Shown: positions 18,230 to 28,071 of the stretch, piece after piece | Layout of the letters: each line of letters starts with the position of its first letter | Numbering within the stretch: the stretch's first letter is position 1 | From: Gordonia pseudamarae | Lineage (GTDB): Bacteria; Actinomycetota; Actinomycetes; Mycobacteriales; Mycobacteriaceae | Length of the DNA: 64,000 nt | Direction: 5' to 3' | NCBI RefSeq assembly: GCF_025273675.1 | Contig: NZ_CP045809.1 | Coordinates: 3,782,001 to 3,846,000, forward strand | Program-made: the position numbers and the translations under genes | Notes under the pieces: generated by a model | What the model was told of the DNA's origin: nothing | Databases searched by the model: none | What the model saw: the letters and a program-made list of their open reading frames with translations, nothing else

Positions 18230-19521
18230 GGGGCTCGGACCCCGCCTGTACCGGCGAGACCGCATCCGCCCGCACGCTCGCCCTGCACGTCCACCTGCCG
18301 ACAGGTCTGCTCGGTGTGGCCGGCGGCGCCACCGCGCCCATCGTGGTGCTGGCGGCGCTGGCCCACGGGGCGTCGGTGTCGCAGGCCGGATTGGTGGTGG
18401 CCGGCGGCGGGCTCGGTATGGTCACGGCCGATCTGCCCGCCGGAAGCCTGGTGGCACGAATCGGGGAACGCTGGTCCATCGCCATCGGCAGTGCGATCGG
18501 CGTGATCGGCGCGCTGCTGTGCGTGGCCGACGTCTCGCTGCTCACGCTCGGCGCCGGAGTGGTCCTGCTCGGCCTCGCGCAGGCTGTGTGGGGGCTGGCG
18601 CGGCAGTCGTACCTGACCGCGGTCGTGCCGTTCGGGCAACGGGCACGGGCGATTTCGGCGATGGCCGGCATGAGCAGGCTCGGCTTCTTCCTCGGCCCGT
18701 TCATCACCGCCGTCATCCTGGGGGCGGAAACCACCGGCGACGACGGGGGTTCGGGCCACCTGTCGTACGTGTTCGCGGTGCAGCTGGCGATGGTGGTGAT
18801 CGCCGGCGTGCTGTTCGCGACCATGGCCGACCCGCCGCAGCCGCGCGCTCGCACCGTGTCGCTACCGATCCGCCGGGTCGCCGCCCGCGAACGCGGAACA
18901 CTGCTGCGTCTGGGCCCGGGGGCGTTGGCACTCGGCGCGGTCCGGGCCTCGCGAACGGTGGTGCTGCCGCTGTGGGCTGAGCACATCGGTATGTCGGGTG
19001 CGACGATCGCCCTCGTGTTCGGTGTGGCGGGCGCACTCGACGTCGGCCTGTCGTATCCGGCCGGGGTCGGCCTCGACAGGTTCGGCCGGCGCGCAATGGC
19101 CGTCCCGGCGATGACGCTCTATGCCGCCGGCCTGCTGTGCATTCCACTGGCCGACTCCGAGGCCGGGGTGTGGATCGTGGCGCTCGTCGTCGCCTCGGCG
19201 AACGGCCTCACCAATGGGCTGGTCATGACGATCGGCGCCGACGCCGCCTGCGAGGATGCCCGTCCGCAGTTCCTCGCTCTGTGGCGGCTGCTGCACGACG
19301 GCGGGTCGGCGGGCGCACCCGCGGCGGTCGGTGCCTTGGCCGGGCTGCTCGGGCTGGGCGCGGCATCGGCGTGCACCGGGCTGGTCGGTCTCGCCGGTGC
19401 GGTGGTGTTCGGGGTGTTCCTGCCCCGCACGCACCGCACCGGCGAGGCTGGCATCCTGGACCGATGCGAGCGGTCATCCAGCGAGTCAGCCAGGCGAGTG
19501 TCACCGTCGATGGCGAAGTAG
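18226..19521 (+). CDS. Major facilitator superfamily transporter
   Basis: About 431 residues with roughly 12 hydrophobic helices and the MFS loop 2-3 type segment [13 protein letters not shown] and its second-half repeat [19 protein letters not shown] 18226 overlaps the preceding TGA (TTGA), giving the most economical start, though it is not certain. The gene ends inside dtd: its last 58 nt overlap the dtd coding region in another frame. Substrate unknown; it may export or import compounds of the adjacent organosulfur operon. Confidence 0.82.
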   Translation: MRGSDPACTGETASARTLALHVHLPTGLLGVAGGATAPIVVLAALAHGASVSQAGLVVAGGGLGMVTADLPAGSLVARIGERWSIAIGSAIGVIGALLCVADVSLLTLGAGVVLLGLAQAVWGLARQSYLTAVVPFGQRARAISAMAGMSRLGFFLGPFITAVILGAETTGDDGGSGHLSYVFAVQLAMVVIAGVLFATMADPPQPRARTVSLPIRRVAARERGTLLRLGPGALALGAVRASRTVVLPLWAEHIGMSGATIALVFGVAGALDVGLSYPAGVGLDRFGRRAMAVPAMTLYAAGLLCIPLADSEAGVWIVALVVASANGLTNGLVMTIGADAACEDARPQFLALWRLLHDGGSAGAPAAVGALAGLLGLGAASACTGLVGLAGAVVFGVFLPRTHRTGEAGILDRCERSSSESARRVSPSMAK

Positions 19522-19931
19522 TCGCCGTCCTCGACATCCCCGGCACCGGCACCACCTGCGAGCACGGCCTCGTCGTGCTTGTGGGCGTCACCCATGACGA
19601 CACCACCGATGACGCCGTGCGCCTTGCCGACAAGCTCTGGCGACTGCGGATCCTGCCCGGTGACGAGCGCGAACTGTCCGCCGCCGATCTCGGCGCACCG
19701 ATCCTGGTGATCAGCCAGTTCACCCTGTACGCCAACACCGCCAAGGGTCGCCGACCGTCGTGGAACGCCGCCGCTCCCGGACCGGTGGCAGAACCACTCG
19801 TCGACGCCGTGGTCGAGGAACTGCGATCGTTCGGTGCCACCGTCGCCACCGGGCGCTTCGGTGCCCACATGCACGTGTCGCTGGTCAACGACGGGCCGGT
19901 CACCCTCATCCTGGACACCGACCGGCGTTAG
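19464..19931 (+). CDS. dtd: D-aminoacyl-tRNA deacylase
   Basis: 155 residues, [20 protein letters not shown] at the start, the catalytic-pocket segment SQFTLYA, and the C-terminal Gly-cisPro-type NDGPVTLIL. It hydrolyses D-amino acids (and Gly) from mischarged tRNA. The gene starts inside the upstream MFS gene, an unusually long 58-nt overlap. The stop codon abuts the left flank of an IS110-type element. Confidence 0.97.
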   Translation: MRAVIQRVSQASVTVDGEVVAVLDIPGTGTTCEHGLVVLVGVTHDDTTDDAVRLADKLWRLRILPGDERELSAADLGAPILVISQFTLYANTAKGRRPSWNAAAPGPVAEPLVDAVVEELRSFGATVATGRFGAHMHVSLVNDGPVTLILDTDRR

Positions 19932-19936
19932 CGTTG

Positions 19937-20168
19937 GCTCAGTGTCAGGGTTAAGGCAGCCGCCATCGGTGGCTGGTTGGATCCTGAGCATTCGGTGCCT
20001 GGCTCATAGCGTTGGTGTCGCCTTCGGGCTGACGAGCATGCGTTTTGCCGGCATCGGGTGTGAAGGACCGGCCGGCGTGACTTGATAGGAGCGTGGCGTC
20101 GCCCCGACTGAGATGTGTCCGCCGACCGGCCCAATCGTCCTCGCATCTGAGTGAAGGAGGCAACCACC
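19937..20168 (+). ncRNA. Candidate IS110 bridge RNA region
   Basis: IS110-group elements encode a bridge RNA in the left non-coding end, just before the recombinase gene. Here an outer stem GCTCAG/CTGAGC (19937-19942 with 19984-19989) encloses CAGCC/GGCTG. A second G/C-rich stem region follows (about 20050-20140). The motif CTTGATAGGAG (20081-20091) nearly repeats CTTGACATAGGAG (21214-21226) at the right end and could be a guide segment. The coordinates are a guess at the extent. Confidence 0.4.
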
Positions 20169-21218
20169 ATGGTTGTTGTTGGAGCCGACGTACACAAGCG
20201 GACGCACACGTTTGTCGCTGTCGATGAGGCTGGCCGCGAGCTCGGCCACAAGACGTTCGACGCGGACTCCGCTGGCCATCGCAAGGCCGTCGCGTGGGCG
20301 CGTGAACGGTTCGGGACCGAGCTGCTGTGGGCGATCGAAGACTGCCGCCACCTCTCAGCACGACTTGAGCGTGATCTGTTGACCGTGGGCCAGCAGGTGG
20401 TGCGGGTGCCGCCGAAGATGATGGCCGAGCAGCGACGTACCGCCCGCACGCGGGGCAAGTCGGACCCGATCGACGCGCTCGCGGTCGCCCGGGCCGCGTT
20501 ACGCGAGCCGGACCTTCCGATCGCCTCCCATGATGAGCAGTCGCGGGAGCTGAAGCTGCTGGTCGACAGGCGTGATGACCTGGTCAAACACCGCACGGCG
20601 ACGATCAACCGACTACTGTGGCGCGTCCACGAACTCGACCCTGCATGGGCGCCGAAGGCGACGTCTCTAGACCTGGCCAAGCACCAGCAGATCCTTGCTG
20701 ACCGGCTCGCTGGCGCGCCCGGGATCGTGGCCGAACTGGCCCGTGACGAGCTCGCTGACATCGTCGATCTGACGGTGCGGATCAACCAGCTCCAGCGGCG
20801 GATCGCGGGGCTGGTCGAGCAGGCCGCGCCGACGCTGCTGGCCATGCCCGGTGTTGGCGCCCTGACCGCGGCCAAGCTAGTCGGTGAAGCCGCCGGCATC
20901 AGCCGGTTCAAATCCGAGGCAGCGTTCGCCCGGCATGCCGGGATCGCGCCGATCCCGGTCTGGTCGGGCAACACCAAGGGCCGGGTCCGGCTCACCAGGT
21001 CAGGCAACAGACAACTGAACGCAGCCATCCACCGCATAGCCGTCACCCAGATCCGACTCGATGGCCTCGGCCGGGCCTACTACGAGAAGAAGAAGGCCGA
21101 AGGCATGTCCACACCCGAGGCCCTGCGATGCCTCAAACGGCGCCTCGCGCGCGTCGTATTCAACCGCATGACCGCCGATCACGCCGCCGCGACGACCGCC
21201 CTCGCCCAAGCGGCTTGA
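20169..21218 (+). CDS. IS110-family DEDD recombinase (transposase)
   Basis: 349 residues. N-terminal RuvC-like DEDD domain: VVGADVHKRTHTFVAVD (first Asp), WAIED (Glu), and RGKSDPIDALAVARA (the DxxD pair). The C-terminal Tnp2 domain has the helix-hairpin-helix-like MPGVGALTAAKLV and the region IPVWSGNTKGRVRLTRSGNR with the catalytic Ser. ATG 20169 has AAGGAGG 8 nt upstream. The frame is intact, so the element may be active. Such enzymes move DNA under bridge-RNA guidance. Confidence 0.93.
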   Translation: MVVVGADVHKRTHTFVAVDEAGRELGHKTFDADSAGHRKAVAWARERFGTELLWAIEDCRHLSARLERDLLTVGQQVVRVPPKMMAEQRRTARTRGKSDPIDALAVARAALREPDLPIASHDEQSRELKLLVDRRDDLVKHRTATINRLLWRVHELDPAWAPKATSLDLAKHQQILADRLAGAPGIVAELARDELADIVDLTVRINQLQRRIAGLVEQAAPTLLAMPGVGALTAAKLVGEAAGISRFKSEAAFARHAGIAPIPVWSGNTKGRVRLTRSGNRQLNAAIHRIAVTQIRLDGLGRAYYEKKKAEGMSTPEALRCLKRRLARVVFNRMTADHAAATTALAQAA

Positions 21219-21232
21219 CATAGGAGAAACGC

Positions 21233-22075
21233 ATGGGACGTATCACCACCCGCCGCCCCGTCACCCGAATCAGGGGCGACGGGCACACCGTGCGGCGACC
21301 GGACACGCTCGCGGTGGAGGAGCCACTGGAGATCCGGGTCGGCGGCCGGTCGCTGGTGGTGACCATGCGCACCCCCGGCCACGACGTCGAACTCGCCGCC
21401 GGATTCCTGGTGTCCGAGGGTGTGCTGACCGGAGCCGATGACCTGCTGACCGCCCGCTACTGCGCGGGCGCCGACGCCGACGGCGCCAACAGCTACAACG
21501 TCCTCGACCTCGCGCTCGCCCCGCACGTGGCTCCCCCCGCGCCGGAGTTGGCGCGCAGCTTCACCACCACCAGCGCCTGCGGGGTGTGCGGCAAGGACAG
21601 CATCGACGCGATCGGCACCCGGTCGTCGTTCGGTGTCGCCGACGACCCGCTGACGGTTACCGCCACCATGCTCCTGCGGCTGCCCGACCGCCTGCGTGAT
21701 CACCAGAACGTCTTCGACAAGACGGGCGGCCTGCACGCCGCCGCACTCTTCGACGGCGCCACCGGTGAGCCGGTGGTGGTGCGTGAGGACGTAGGCCGGC
21801 ACAACGCCGTCGACAAGGTCGTCGGCTGGGCCCTCACCCAGGGACTGCTGCCGCTGCGCGGCCACATCCTCCAGGTATCCGGCCGTGCCAGTTTCGAATT
21901 GGTGCAGAAGGCGGTGATGGCCGGAATCCCGATGCTCTCGGCGGTGTCCGCCCCATCATCACTGGCCGCCGACCTCGCCGACGAATCCGGCCTCACCCTC
22001 CTCGGTTTCGTCCGCGGCGACTCCCTCGTCGCCTATACCCGTGAGGACCGCATCGACGGGGCGGCACCGGTGTGA
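21233..22075 (+). CDS. fdhD: Formate dehydrogenase accessory sulfurtransferase FdhD
   Basis: 280 residues. FdhD transfers sulfur from a cysteine desulfurase to the molybdenum cofactor of formate dehydrogenase. The essential CxxC is in SACGVCGK (Cys116/Cys119), with GEPVVVREDVGRHNAVDK and the C-terminal LLGFVRGD as family blocks. AGGAGA is 5 nt before the ATG and lies immediately after the IS110 recombinase stop, so transcription may now depend on the element. No formate dehydrogenase gene is in this window. Confidence 0.95.
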   Translation: MGRITTRRPVTRIRGDGHTVRRPDTLAVEEPLEIRVGGRSLVVTMRTPGHDVELAAGFLVSEGVLTGADDLLTARYCAGADADGANSYNVLDLALAPHVAPPAPELARSFTTTSACGVCGKDSIDAIGTRSSFGVADDPLTVTATMLLRLPDRLRDHQNVFDKTGGLHAAALFDGATGEPVVVREDVGRHNAVDKVVGWALTQGLLPLRGHILQVSGRASFELVQKAVMAGIPMLSAVSAPSSLAADLADESGLTLLGFVRGDSLVAYTREDRIDGAAPV

Positions 22076-22156
22076 GTGCGATGTGGCACCGCCCGTCGCC
22101 GCTGGTATCCGGCGTCGGTCCGGTGAACCGACGGGACTGTTCGGGCCGACGTCGCG

Positions 22157-22954
22157 CTACGGGCGCGTGGTCAGGATCCTCGGTCCGTCACCGGTCACGA
22201 CGACGGTGTGTTCCCAATGCGCGGCCCGCGATCCGTCATCGGTGACGACGGTCCAGTCGTCATCGAGCACCGACGTCTCGGTGGTGCCGAGCGTGAGCAT
22301 CGGCTCGATGGCGAGGGTGGAACCGATGACGAGCAGCGGCCCCCGGTTCGGTTTGCCCTCGTTCGCCAGGAACGGGTCGAGGTGCATTTCGCGGCCGATG
22401 CCGTGACCGCCGTAGCCGGAGACGATGCCGAATCTGCGACCGAACGTGACCTCGGCGGCGCGGGTCGCCTTTTCCAGAGCGTGGGAGATATCGGTGAGCC
22501 GGGCACCGTCGACCATGGCGGCGATGCCCGCCTCCAGCGTCAACCGGGTGGCCTCGCTCAGATCCGAATCGGCCTGCGACAGTTCGCCGATACCGAACGT
22601 CCAGGCGGAGTCGCCGTGCCAGCCGTCGAGGATGGCACCGCAGTCGATGGACACCAGATCGCCCTCGGCCAGGACAGCGTCCTTGGTGGGGATGCCGTGC
22701 ACCACCACATCGTTGACGGAACTGCAGATGGATCCGGGAAAGCCGTGGTAGCCCTTGAACGACGGGGTCGCCCCCGCCTCGCGGATCACCGATTCTGCGA
22801 TCTCGTCGAGGTCGAGGGTCGACATTCCCGCTGTGGCCTCGGCACGTACCGCGACGAGGGCAGCCCCGACGACCGCCCCCGCCGCCGCCATCGCATCGAC
22901 CTCGCCGGCCGTGCGAAACGGTACGCGCTTTCTGCCTCTACGTAACACACTCAC
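22157..22954 (-). CDS. map: Methionine aminopeptidase, type I
   Basis: 265 residues. It removes the initiator Met. Metal ligands are visible in [15 protein letters not shown] (two Asp), [10 protein letters not shown] (His), AIEPML (Glu) and WEHTVV (Glu). GTG 22954 (or 22948) lies 13 nt after the adk stop, the usual adk-map order. Downstream, where infA normally follows closely, there is about 10.7 kb of other genes. Confidence 0.96.
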   Translation of the reverse strand: MSVLRRGRKRVPFRTAGEVDAMAAAGAVVGAALVAVRAEATAGMSTLDLDEIAESVIREAGATPSFKGYHGFPGSICSSVNDVVVHGIPTKDAVLAEGDLVSIDCGAILDGWHGDSAWTFGIGELSQADSDLSEATRLTLEAGIAAMVDGARLTDISHALEKATRAAEVTFGRRFGIVSGYGGHGIGREMHLDPFLANEGKPNRGPLLVIGSTLAIEPMLTLGTTETSVLDDDWTVVTDDGSRAAHWEHTVVVTGDGPRILTTRP

Positions 22955-22967
22955 GTGAGTCGACGAC

Positions 22968-23522
22968 TCACTTCTCCACCGCGGCGAGCACCGCGAGCAC
23001 ACGCTGATGGACTTCCTGCACATCACCGACGGCGTCGATGGTGGTGACCTGTCCGGCGTAGTACTCCAGCAGCGGCGCGGTCTCGGTGGCGTACACCGAC
23101 AGCCGGTTGCGGATCACGTCCTCGGTGTCGTCGGCACGGCCACGGGACAGCATCCGCTCCACCACCACGTCGGCGTCGACATCGAACGACAGCACACCGT
23201 CGAGGGTCGCGTCGAGATCGGCGAGGATCTGGGCGAGCGCATCGCCCTGTTCGGTCGAGCGCGGAAACCCGTCGAGGATGAAGCCTTTGACGGCGTCGGG
23301 CTCGGCGAGCCGGGCGCGCACCATGTCGACGGTGATCTCCGACGGAACCAGGTTGCCGGCGTCGAGGTACTTCTTGGCCTCGATGCCCACCGGGGTGCCC
23401 TGCGAGATGTTGGCCCGGAACAGATCGCCGGTGGAGATGTGCGGGATTCCCAGCGCCTCGCTCAGCAGCTCTGCCTGTGTACCTTTACCCGCGCCGGGCG
23501 GACCGAGAATAACGAGTCTCAC
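22968..23522 (-). CDS. adk: Adenylate kinase
   Basis: 184 residues, the short (lidless) form usual in actinobacteria. P-loop [12 protein letters not shown]-binding ISTGDLFR and GFPRSTEQ blocks are intact. It converts ATP plus AMP to two ADP. The start overlaps the secY stop by ATGA, so it is coupled to secY. Confidence 0.98.
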   Translation of the reverse strand: MRLVILGPPGAGKGTQAELLSEALGIPHISTGDLFRANISQGTPVGIEAKKYLDAGNLVPSEITVDMVRARLAEPDAVKGFILDGFPRSTEQGDALAQILADLDATLDGVLSFDVDADVVVERMLSRGRADDTEDVIRNRLSVYATETAPLLEYYAGQVTTIDAVGDVQEVHQRVLAVLAAVEK

Positions 23523-24838
23523 TTGAGGAACCCTTCGTACTTCCGTTGCATCAATTGACTGTTGACCTGCTTCATCGTGTCCAAACCGACACCCACCATG
23601 ATCAGCACCGCGGTTCCACCGAAGAAGTTCAGGCCGCTGGCCGCGCCACCGCTGCTCATGTCGAGGAAGACATTGGGCAACACGGCGATGATACCGAGGT
23701 AGATCGAACCGGGCAGCGTGATTCGGCTCAGCACGTAACCGAGGTAGTCGGCGGTGGGCTGGCCAGGACGGATACCCGGGATGAAGCCGCCGTACTTCTT
23801 CATGTCGTCGGCCCGCTCTTCAGGGTTGAAGGTGACCGCCACGTAGAAGTACGTGAAGAAGATGATCATCGCGAAGTAGATCAGGATGTGCGACCAGCTG
23901 GTCGGATCCGTCAGATAGTCGTTGACGAATTTCTTCCAGCCCGAGGTGTCGTCGGAGCCCGCGGTGAGCTGCAGGATCAGCTGCGGCAAATACAGCAGCG
24001 ACGACGCGAAGATCACCGGGATAACACCGGCCTGGTTGACCTTGAGCGGCAGATATGTCGACGATCCGCCGTACATCTTGCGACCGACCATCCGCTTGGC
24101 GTACTGCACCGGGATACGGCGCTGGCCCTGCTCGACGAACACGACACCGGCGACGATGACCAGTGCGGCCACACACACCAGCGCGAAGGCGAGTCCGCCA
24201 CGCTGGTCGAGGATGGCCTTGCCCTCGGCGGGGATACGGGCGGCGATACCGGCGAAGATCAGCAGCGACATTCCGTTGCCGACGCCGCGTTCGGTGATCA
24301 GCTCGCCCATCCACATGACGACGCAGGCGCCCGCGGTCATGACGAGCACGACGATCGTCAGCGCGAACACCGACTCGTCGTTGAGCACGTCGCCGGTGCA
24401 GCTGTCGGGAAGGAGCTGACCGCGCGAGGCGAGAGCGACGATGCCCGTCGACTGCAGCAGGGCCAGCGCCACCGTCAGGTAGCGGGTGTACTGCGTCATC
24501 TTGGCCTGGCCGGATTGGCCTTCTTTGCGCAGTTGTTCGAAGCGCGGGATGACGACGGTCAGCAGCTGCACGATGATGCTCGCGGTGATGTACGGCATGA
24601 TGCCGATCGCGAACACCGCCAGCTGCAGAAGTGCGCCGCCGGAGAACATGTTGATCAGCGCATAGACCTGGTTGTCACCGGAGTTGATCTGGTCCATGCA
24701 GTCGTTCACTACTTTGTAGTTCACGCCCGGGGACGGGATGGTAGCGCCGAGGCGGTACAGGATGACGATGCCGATGACGAAGAGGATCTTCTTCCTCAGG
24801 TCCGGCGTCCTGAAGGCCGCGACGAGGGGGGAGAGCAC
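23519..24838 (-). CDS. secY: Preprotein translocase subunit SecY
   Basis: 439 residues with ten membrane segments; the plug and second helix region begin PSPGVNYK, and the C-terminal cytoplasmic loops carry [16 protein letters not shown]. It forms the protein-conducting channel with SecE and SecG, which are encoded elsewhere. Start GTG 24838. The 219-nt gap before it contains a hairpin after rplO, so secY-adk-map may have its own promoter. Confidence 0.99.
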   Translation of the reverse strand: MLSPLVAAFRTPDLRKKILFVIGIVILYRLGATIPSPGVNYKVVNDCMDQINSGDNQVYALINMFSGGALLQLAVFAIGIMPYITASIIVQLLTVVIPRFEQLRKEGQSGQAKMTQYTRYLTVALALLQSTGIVALASRGQLLPDSCTGDVLNDESVFALTIVVLVMTAGACVVMWMGELITERGVGNGMSLLIFAGIAARIPAEGKAILDQRGGLAFALVCVAALVIVAGVVFVEQGQRRIPVQYAKRMVGRKMYGGSSTYLPLKVNQAGVIPVIFASSLLYLPQLILQLTAGSDDTSGWKKFVNDYLTDPTSWSHILIYFAMIIFFTYFYVAVTFNPEERADDMKKYGGFIPGIRPGQPTADYLGYVLSRITLPGSIYLGIIAVLPNVFLDMSSGGAASGLNFFGGTAVLIMVGVGLDTMKQVNSQLMQRKYEGFLK

Positions 24839-24998
24839 TAAGTTCCTCCTAGTCCGGGGTGGTGTCGGCCGAGGTGGCCGGGAACGTCATGTGAAACTCT
24901 AACAGTGGCGCCGAAACCGGCTCGTCGGCCACAGTGTGACCAGGACTTTTGTCGGTTTCGCTAATGAACGGCCGACTGGCGGCCGACACAAACCGCAG

Positions 24999-25049
24999 CG
25001 AGCCGCCGGTCAAGAGAAGCGCATGAGGCTGCTCTTGTCCGGCGGCTCG
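24999..25049 (-). terminator. Hairpin between rplO and secY
   Basis: An 11-bp stem (24999-25009 with 25039-25049) extends, after one mismatch, through six more pairs (25011-25016 with 25032-25037). It starts just past the rplO stop in the leftward direction. Full or partial termination here would separate the ribosomal genes from secY-adk-map. Confidence 0.65.
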
Positions 25050-25057
25050 TGAGCTTG

Positions 25058-25498
25058 TCAGAGCTCGGAGACGCTACCACCGGCGGCGGTGATCTTCTCC
25101 TTGGCCGCGGCGGTGAACTTGTTGGCGGTGACGTTGACGGCCACCGACAGGTCGCCGTCGCCGAGCACCTTGACCAGCTGGTTCTTGCGGACCGCGCCGG
25201 CGGCGACGAGCTCGTCGACGCCGATGGTGCCGCCCTGCGGGAACAGCCGGGCGATGTCGCCGACGTTCACAACCTGGTACTCGACCCGGTTGCGGTTGGT
25301 GAAGCCCTTGAGCTTCGGCAGCCGCATGTGGATCGGCATCTGGCCGCCCTCGAATGCGGCGGGCACGTTCTTGCGTGCCTTGGTGCCCTTGGTGCCGCGA
25401 CCGGCGGTCTTACCCTTGGAACCCTCACCGCGACCCACACGGGTCTTCTCGGTCTTCGCGCCCTCCGCGGGGCGAAGGTGATGAAGCTTGATGGTCAT
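25058..25498 (-). CDS. rplO: 50S ribosomal protein L15
   Basis: 146 residues; [20 protein letters not shown] and the Gly-rich [20 protein letters not shown] head are diagnostic. Late-assembly protein of the large subunit. It follows rpmD by 4 nt. Confidence 0.99.
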   Translation of the reverse strand: MTIKLHHLRPAEGAKTEKTRVGRGEGSKGKTAGRGTKGTKARKNVPAAFEGGQMPIHMRLPKLKGFTNRNRVEYQVVNVGDIARLFPQGGTIGVDELVAAGAVRKNQLVKVLGDGDLSVAVNVTANKFTAAAKEKITAAGGSVSEL

Positions 25499-25502
25499 TT
25501 GC

Positions 25503-25682
25503 TTAAACCTCTTCGACTGTCACGAGGTGGCGCACCACGTTGATCAGACCGCGGTTCTGCGGGGTGTCCTCGCGGGTGACGGTCTTGCGGATGCCCTTCA
25601 GGCCGAGGGTCCGCAGGCTGTCACGCTGGTTCTTCTTGGTACCGATGGTGCCCTTGATCTGAGTGATCTTCAGTTCGGCCAT
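25503..25682 (-). CDS. rpmD: 50S ribosomal protein L30
   Basis: A 59-residue protein read directly: [20 protein letters not shown], then a [12 protein letters not shown] block and a C-terminal [16 protein letters not shown]. It lies 3 nt after the rpsE stop and 4 nt before rplO. Confidence 0.97.
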   Translation of the reverse strand: MAELKITQIKGTIGTKKNQRDSLRTLGLKGIRKTVTREDTPQNRGLINVVRHLVTVEEV

Positions 25683-25685
25683 GAT

Positions 25686-26318
25686 CTACACTCCCTGACC
25701 GGCACGGGCGCGGAGCATACCGGCCGGTGCCACATCTTCGATCGGGAGGCCACGACGGGCCGCGACCTCTTCGGGGCGCTGCAGCATCTTGAGCGCGGCA
25801 ACGGTGGCGTGGACGACGTTGATCGCATTGTCGGAGCCGAGGCTCTTGGCGAGAACGTCGTGCACACCGGCGCATTCGAGCACGGCACGAACCGCGCCAC
25901 CGGCGATCACACCGGTACCGGGGCTGGCCGGACGAAGCATGACGACACCGGCTGCGGCCTCACCCTGAACCGGGTGGGTCACGGTGCCGCCGATCAGCGG
26001 GACGCGGAAGAAGTTCTTGCGAGCCTCTTCGACACCCTTCTGGATCGCGGCCGGAACTTCCTTGGCCTTGCCGTAGCCGACGCCGACGAGGCCCTGGCCG
26101 TCGCCGACCACCACGAGAGCGGTGAAGGAGAATCGACGGCCACCCTTGACCACCTTGGACACGCGGTTGATCGCGACCACGCGCTCAAGCTGATTGCGGT
26201 CCTGCTCGCGATCACGGCCGCCGCGGTCACGGCGGTCGCCGCGGCCGCGGCGCTCGTTGTTGTTGTTGTTGTCGTTTCCGGCGGGTCCGTTTCCGCCGTC
26301 ACGCTGACGTCCGGGCAT
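25686..26318 (-). CDS. rpsE: 30S ribosomal protein S5
   Basis: 210 residues. The N-terminal 40 residues are a low-complexity Asn/Arg/Gly/Asp extension (five Asn in a row and RGDRRDRGG), followed by canonical S5 ([20 protein letters not shown]). It is important for decoding accuracy. Confidence 0.99.
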   Translation of the reverse strand: MPGRQRDGGNGPAGNDNNNNNERRGRGDRRDRGGRDREQDRNQLERVVAINRVSKVVKGGRRFSFTALVVVGDGQGLVGVGYGKAKEVPAAIQKGVEEARKNFFRVPLIGGTVTHPVQGEAAAGVVMLRPASPGTGVIAGGAVRAVLECAGVHDVLAKSLGSDNAINVVHATVAALKMLQRPEEVAARRGLPIEDVAPAGMLRARAGQGV

Positions 26319-26364
26319 CAGAGGTTCCCTCCGGTCACTGTGGTGTTGCTGGTCGAGATGGTCA

Positions 26365-26763
26365 TCAGAAGCTCAGGCCTCCCTCGCGGGCGGCGTCGGC
26401 GAGCGCGGCGATACGGCCGTGGTAGTCCTTGCCACCACGGTCGAACACGACGGCCTCGACACCGGCGGCCTTGGCACGGGCGGCGATCAGCTCGCCCACC
26501 TTGCGGGCATGTGCCGACTTGTCGCCGTCCACCGAGCGAACCTCGGCCTCGATCGACGACGCGGCGGCAACGGTCTTGCCGGCGAGGTCGTCGATCAGCT
26601 GGACGTGGATGTGGCGGCTGCTGCGCTTGACGGCCAGACGCGGACGCTCGGCGGTGCCGGCGACCTTCTTACGCAGACGGAAGTGCCGGTTCGCGGTCGC
26701 GGTGCGACGACGAGTCGAGACGTCCTTGCCGAGCGGCTTGCGATCGATCTTGGTTTCACTCAT
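26365..26763 (-). CDS. rplR: 50S ribosomal protein L18
   Basis: 132 residues, with [20 protein letters not shown] and the C-terminal [20 protein letters not shown]. Binds 5S rRNA. It is 3 nt after rplF. Confidence 0.99.
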   Translation of the reverse strand: MSETKIDRKPLGKDVSTRRRTATANRHFRLRKKVAGTAERPRLAVKRSSRHIHVQLIDDLAGKTVAAASSIEAEVRSVDGDKSAHARKVGELIAARAKAAGVEAVVFDRGGKDYHGRIAALADAAREGGLSF

Positions 26764-26766
26764 GGC

Positions 26767-27303
26767 TTACTTACCCGTCTTTCCGACCTTGCGACGGATC
26801 TGCTCACCCTCGTAGCGGATGCCCTTGCCCTTGTACGGGTCGGGGCGACGCAGGCGACGGATGACCGCCGAGATCTCGCCGACTTTCTGCTTGTCGATAC
26901 CCGACACCGAGAACTTGGTGGGCGACTCGACGGCGAAGGTGATGCCTTCGGGAGCCTCGATCGGCACGGGATGGCTGTAACCGAGCGCGAACTCCAGGTC
27001 CTTGCCCTTGGCCTGCACGCGGTAGCCGACACCGAAGATTTCCATCTTGTTGGTGTAGCCCTGCGTGACGCCGATGACGAGGTTGTTCACCAGAGACCGG
27101 TTGAGGCCGTGCAGGGCACGGCTGCGGCGCTCGTCGTTGGGACGGGTCACCACGATGCTGCCGTCTTCCTGAGCAACCGCGATGGGCTCGGTGACGGTGT
27201 GGGTGAGCTCGCCCTTGGGGCCCTTCACGGTGACGTTCTGGCCGTCGATCGAGACGGTGACACCGGAGGGGATGGCGATGGGATTCTTACCGATACGCGA
27301 CAT
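26767..27303 (-). CDS. rplF: 50S ribosomal protein L6
   Basis: 178 residues, [17 protein letters not shown] at the start and the C-terminal [19 protein letters not shown]. It binds near the sarcin-ricin loop region. Confidence 0.99.
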   Translation of the reverse strand: MSRIGKNPIAIPSGVTVSIDGQNVTVKGPKGELTHTVTEPIAVAQEDGSIVVTRPNDERRSRALHGLNRSLVNNLVIGVTQGYTNKMEIFGVGYRVQAKGKDLEFALGYSHPVPIEAPEGITFAVESPTKFSVSGIDKQKVGEISAVIRRLRRPDPYKGKGIRYEGEQIRRKVGKTGK

Positions 27304-27316
27304 TGTTCAGCCTCCC

Positions 27317-27715
27317 TTACCAGACGTAGGCGAGGACTTCGCCGCCCACGCCCTGGTTGGCCGCCTGACGATCGGTGAGCAGGCCGGACGACGTGGAGAT
27401 GATGGCCACGCCGAGGCCGCCCAGGACCTTGGGCAGATTGGTGGACTTCGCGTACACCCGCAGACCCGGCTTGGAGACGCGGCGCAGACCGGCGATGCTG
27501 CGTTCACGGCTCGGGCCGTACTTGAGGGAGACGACCAGGCTCTTGCCGACCTCTGCATCTTCGGTGCGGAAGTCGGTGATGTAACCCTCGCGCTTGAGGA
27601 TCTCTGCGATAGCCACCTTGATCTTCGACGACGGAAGGGTGACCTCGTCGTGGTACGCCGAGTTGGCGTTGCGCAGACGTGTCAAAAAGTCTGCGATCGG
27701 GTCAGTCATGGTCAT
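27317..27715 (-). CDS. rpsH: 30S ribosomal protein S8
   Basis: 132 residues ([18 protein letters not shown]-terminal [11 protein letters not shown]). It is a key 16S rRNA central-domain binder. Start ATG 27715 or, two codons later, 27709. It is the first ribosomal gene of the block here; the usual upstream partners rpsN, rplE, rplX and rplN are absent from the window, so rpsH must have its own promoter in 27716-28071. Confidence 0.99.
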   Translation of the reverse strand: MTMTDPIADFLTRLRNANSAYHDEVTLPSSKIKVAIAEILKREGYITDFRTEDAEVGKSLVVSLKYGPSRERSIAGLRRVSKPGLRVYAKSTNLPKVLGGLGVAIISTSSGLLTDRQAANQGVGGEVLAYVW

Positions 27716-28071
27716 GGTTGACCGTCAACCTTTCTCGTAGTGGTTCCCATACAACGCGGGAGTGCGGACACTCCCCCGGTGGGCCTTCCACGAAGTGGAC
27801 AGTTGTGCAGGTTCTCCCCTGGCGATGCCATTGGCTTTTCGCCGGCACCGCGTCGGGTATGAAGTTGTGGCTCCTGGGGGCACAGTTCACCCAGGCAACC
27901 GCTCAAGTGTAGGGAACCTGCGGTCAGAACCCAAATCGTCCCGGATCAGGTCCCAAACCCCACCGCTTGTCGACCCATTCCAGATAGCTGCAGCTGTCAG
28001 TAGCCACACCTACCATCGGATGCAGTTGTGAGAATGCATCCAGCATCAATCCCAATGAAGGCGGCGGGCCG
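27716..28071. promoter_or_regulatory. Divergent control region between rpsH and the nuclease-HerA operon
   Basis: 356 nt with no gene. A 7-bp hairpin (27758-27764 with 27769-27775, 4-nt loop) lies in the rpsH leader. An inverted repeat GGATGCA/TGCATCC (28018-28024 with 28035-28041) lies 30 nt before the nuclease start and could be an operator. Promoter elements could not be fixed. Confidence 0.45.

Larger units (their letters stand above)
19932..21220 (+). mobile_element. IS110-family insertion sequence (ends approximate)
   Basis: A DEDD recombinase gene (20169-21218) preceded by about 237 nt of structured non-coding DNA and followed within 15 nt by fdhD. IS110 elements carry no terminal inverted repeats and usually no target duplication, so exact ends cannot be read from one copy. 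The asymmetric layout, long left non-coding and short right end, is typical of the IS110 (rather than IS1111) group. It separates dtd from fdhD. Confidence 0.7.

Noticed and set aside
19932..21232. Terminal inverted repeats or target duplication for the IS110 element
   Set aside because: None found, as expected for this family; ends are given as approximate.
23546..24841. Rightward frame of 431 codons opposite secY
   Set aside because: Composition is His/Asp/Arg-rich shadow of SecY codons; no family and no ribosome site.
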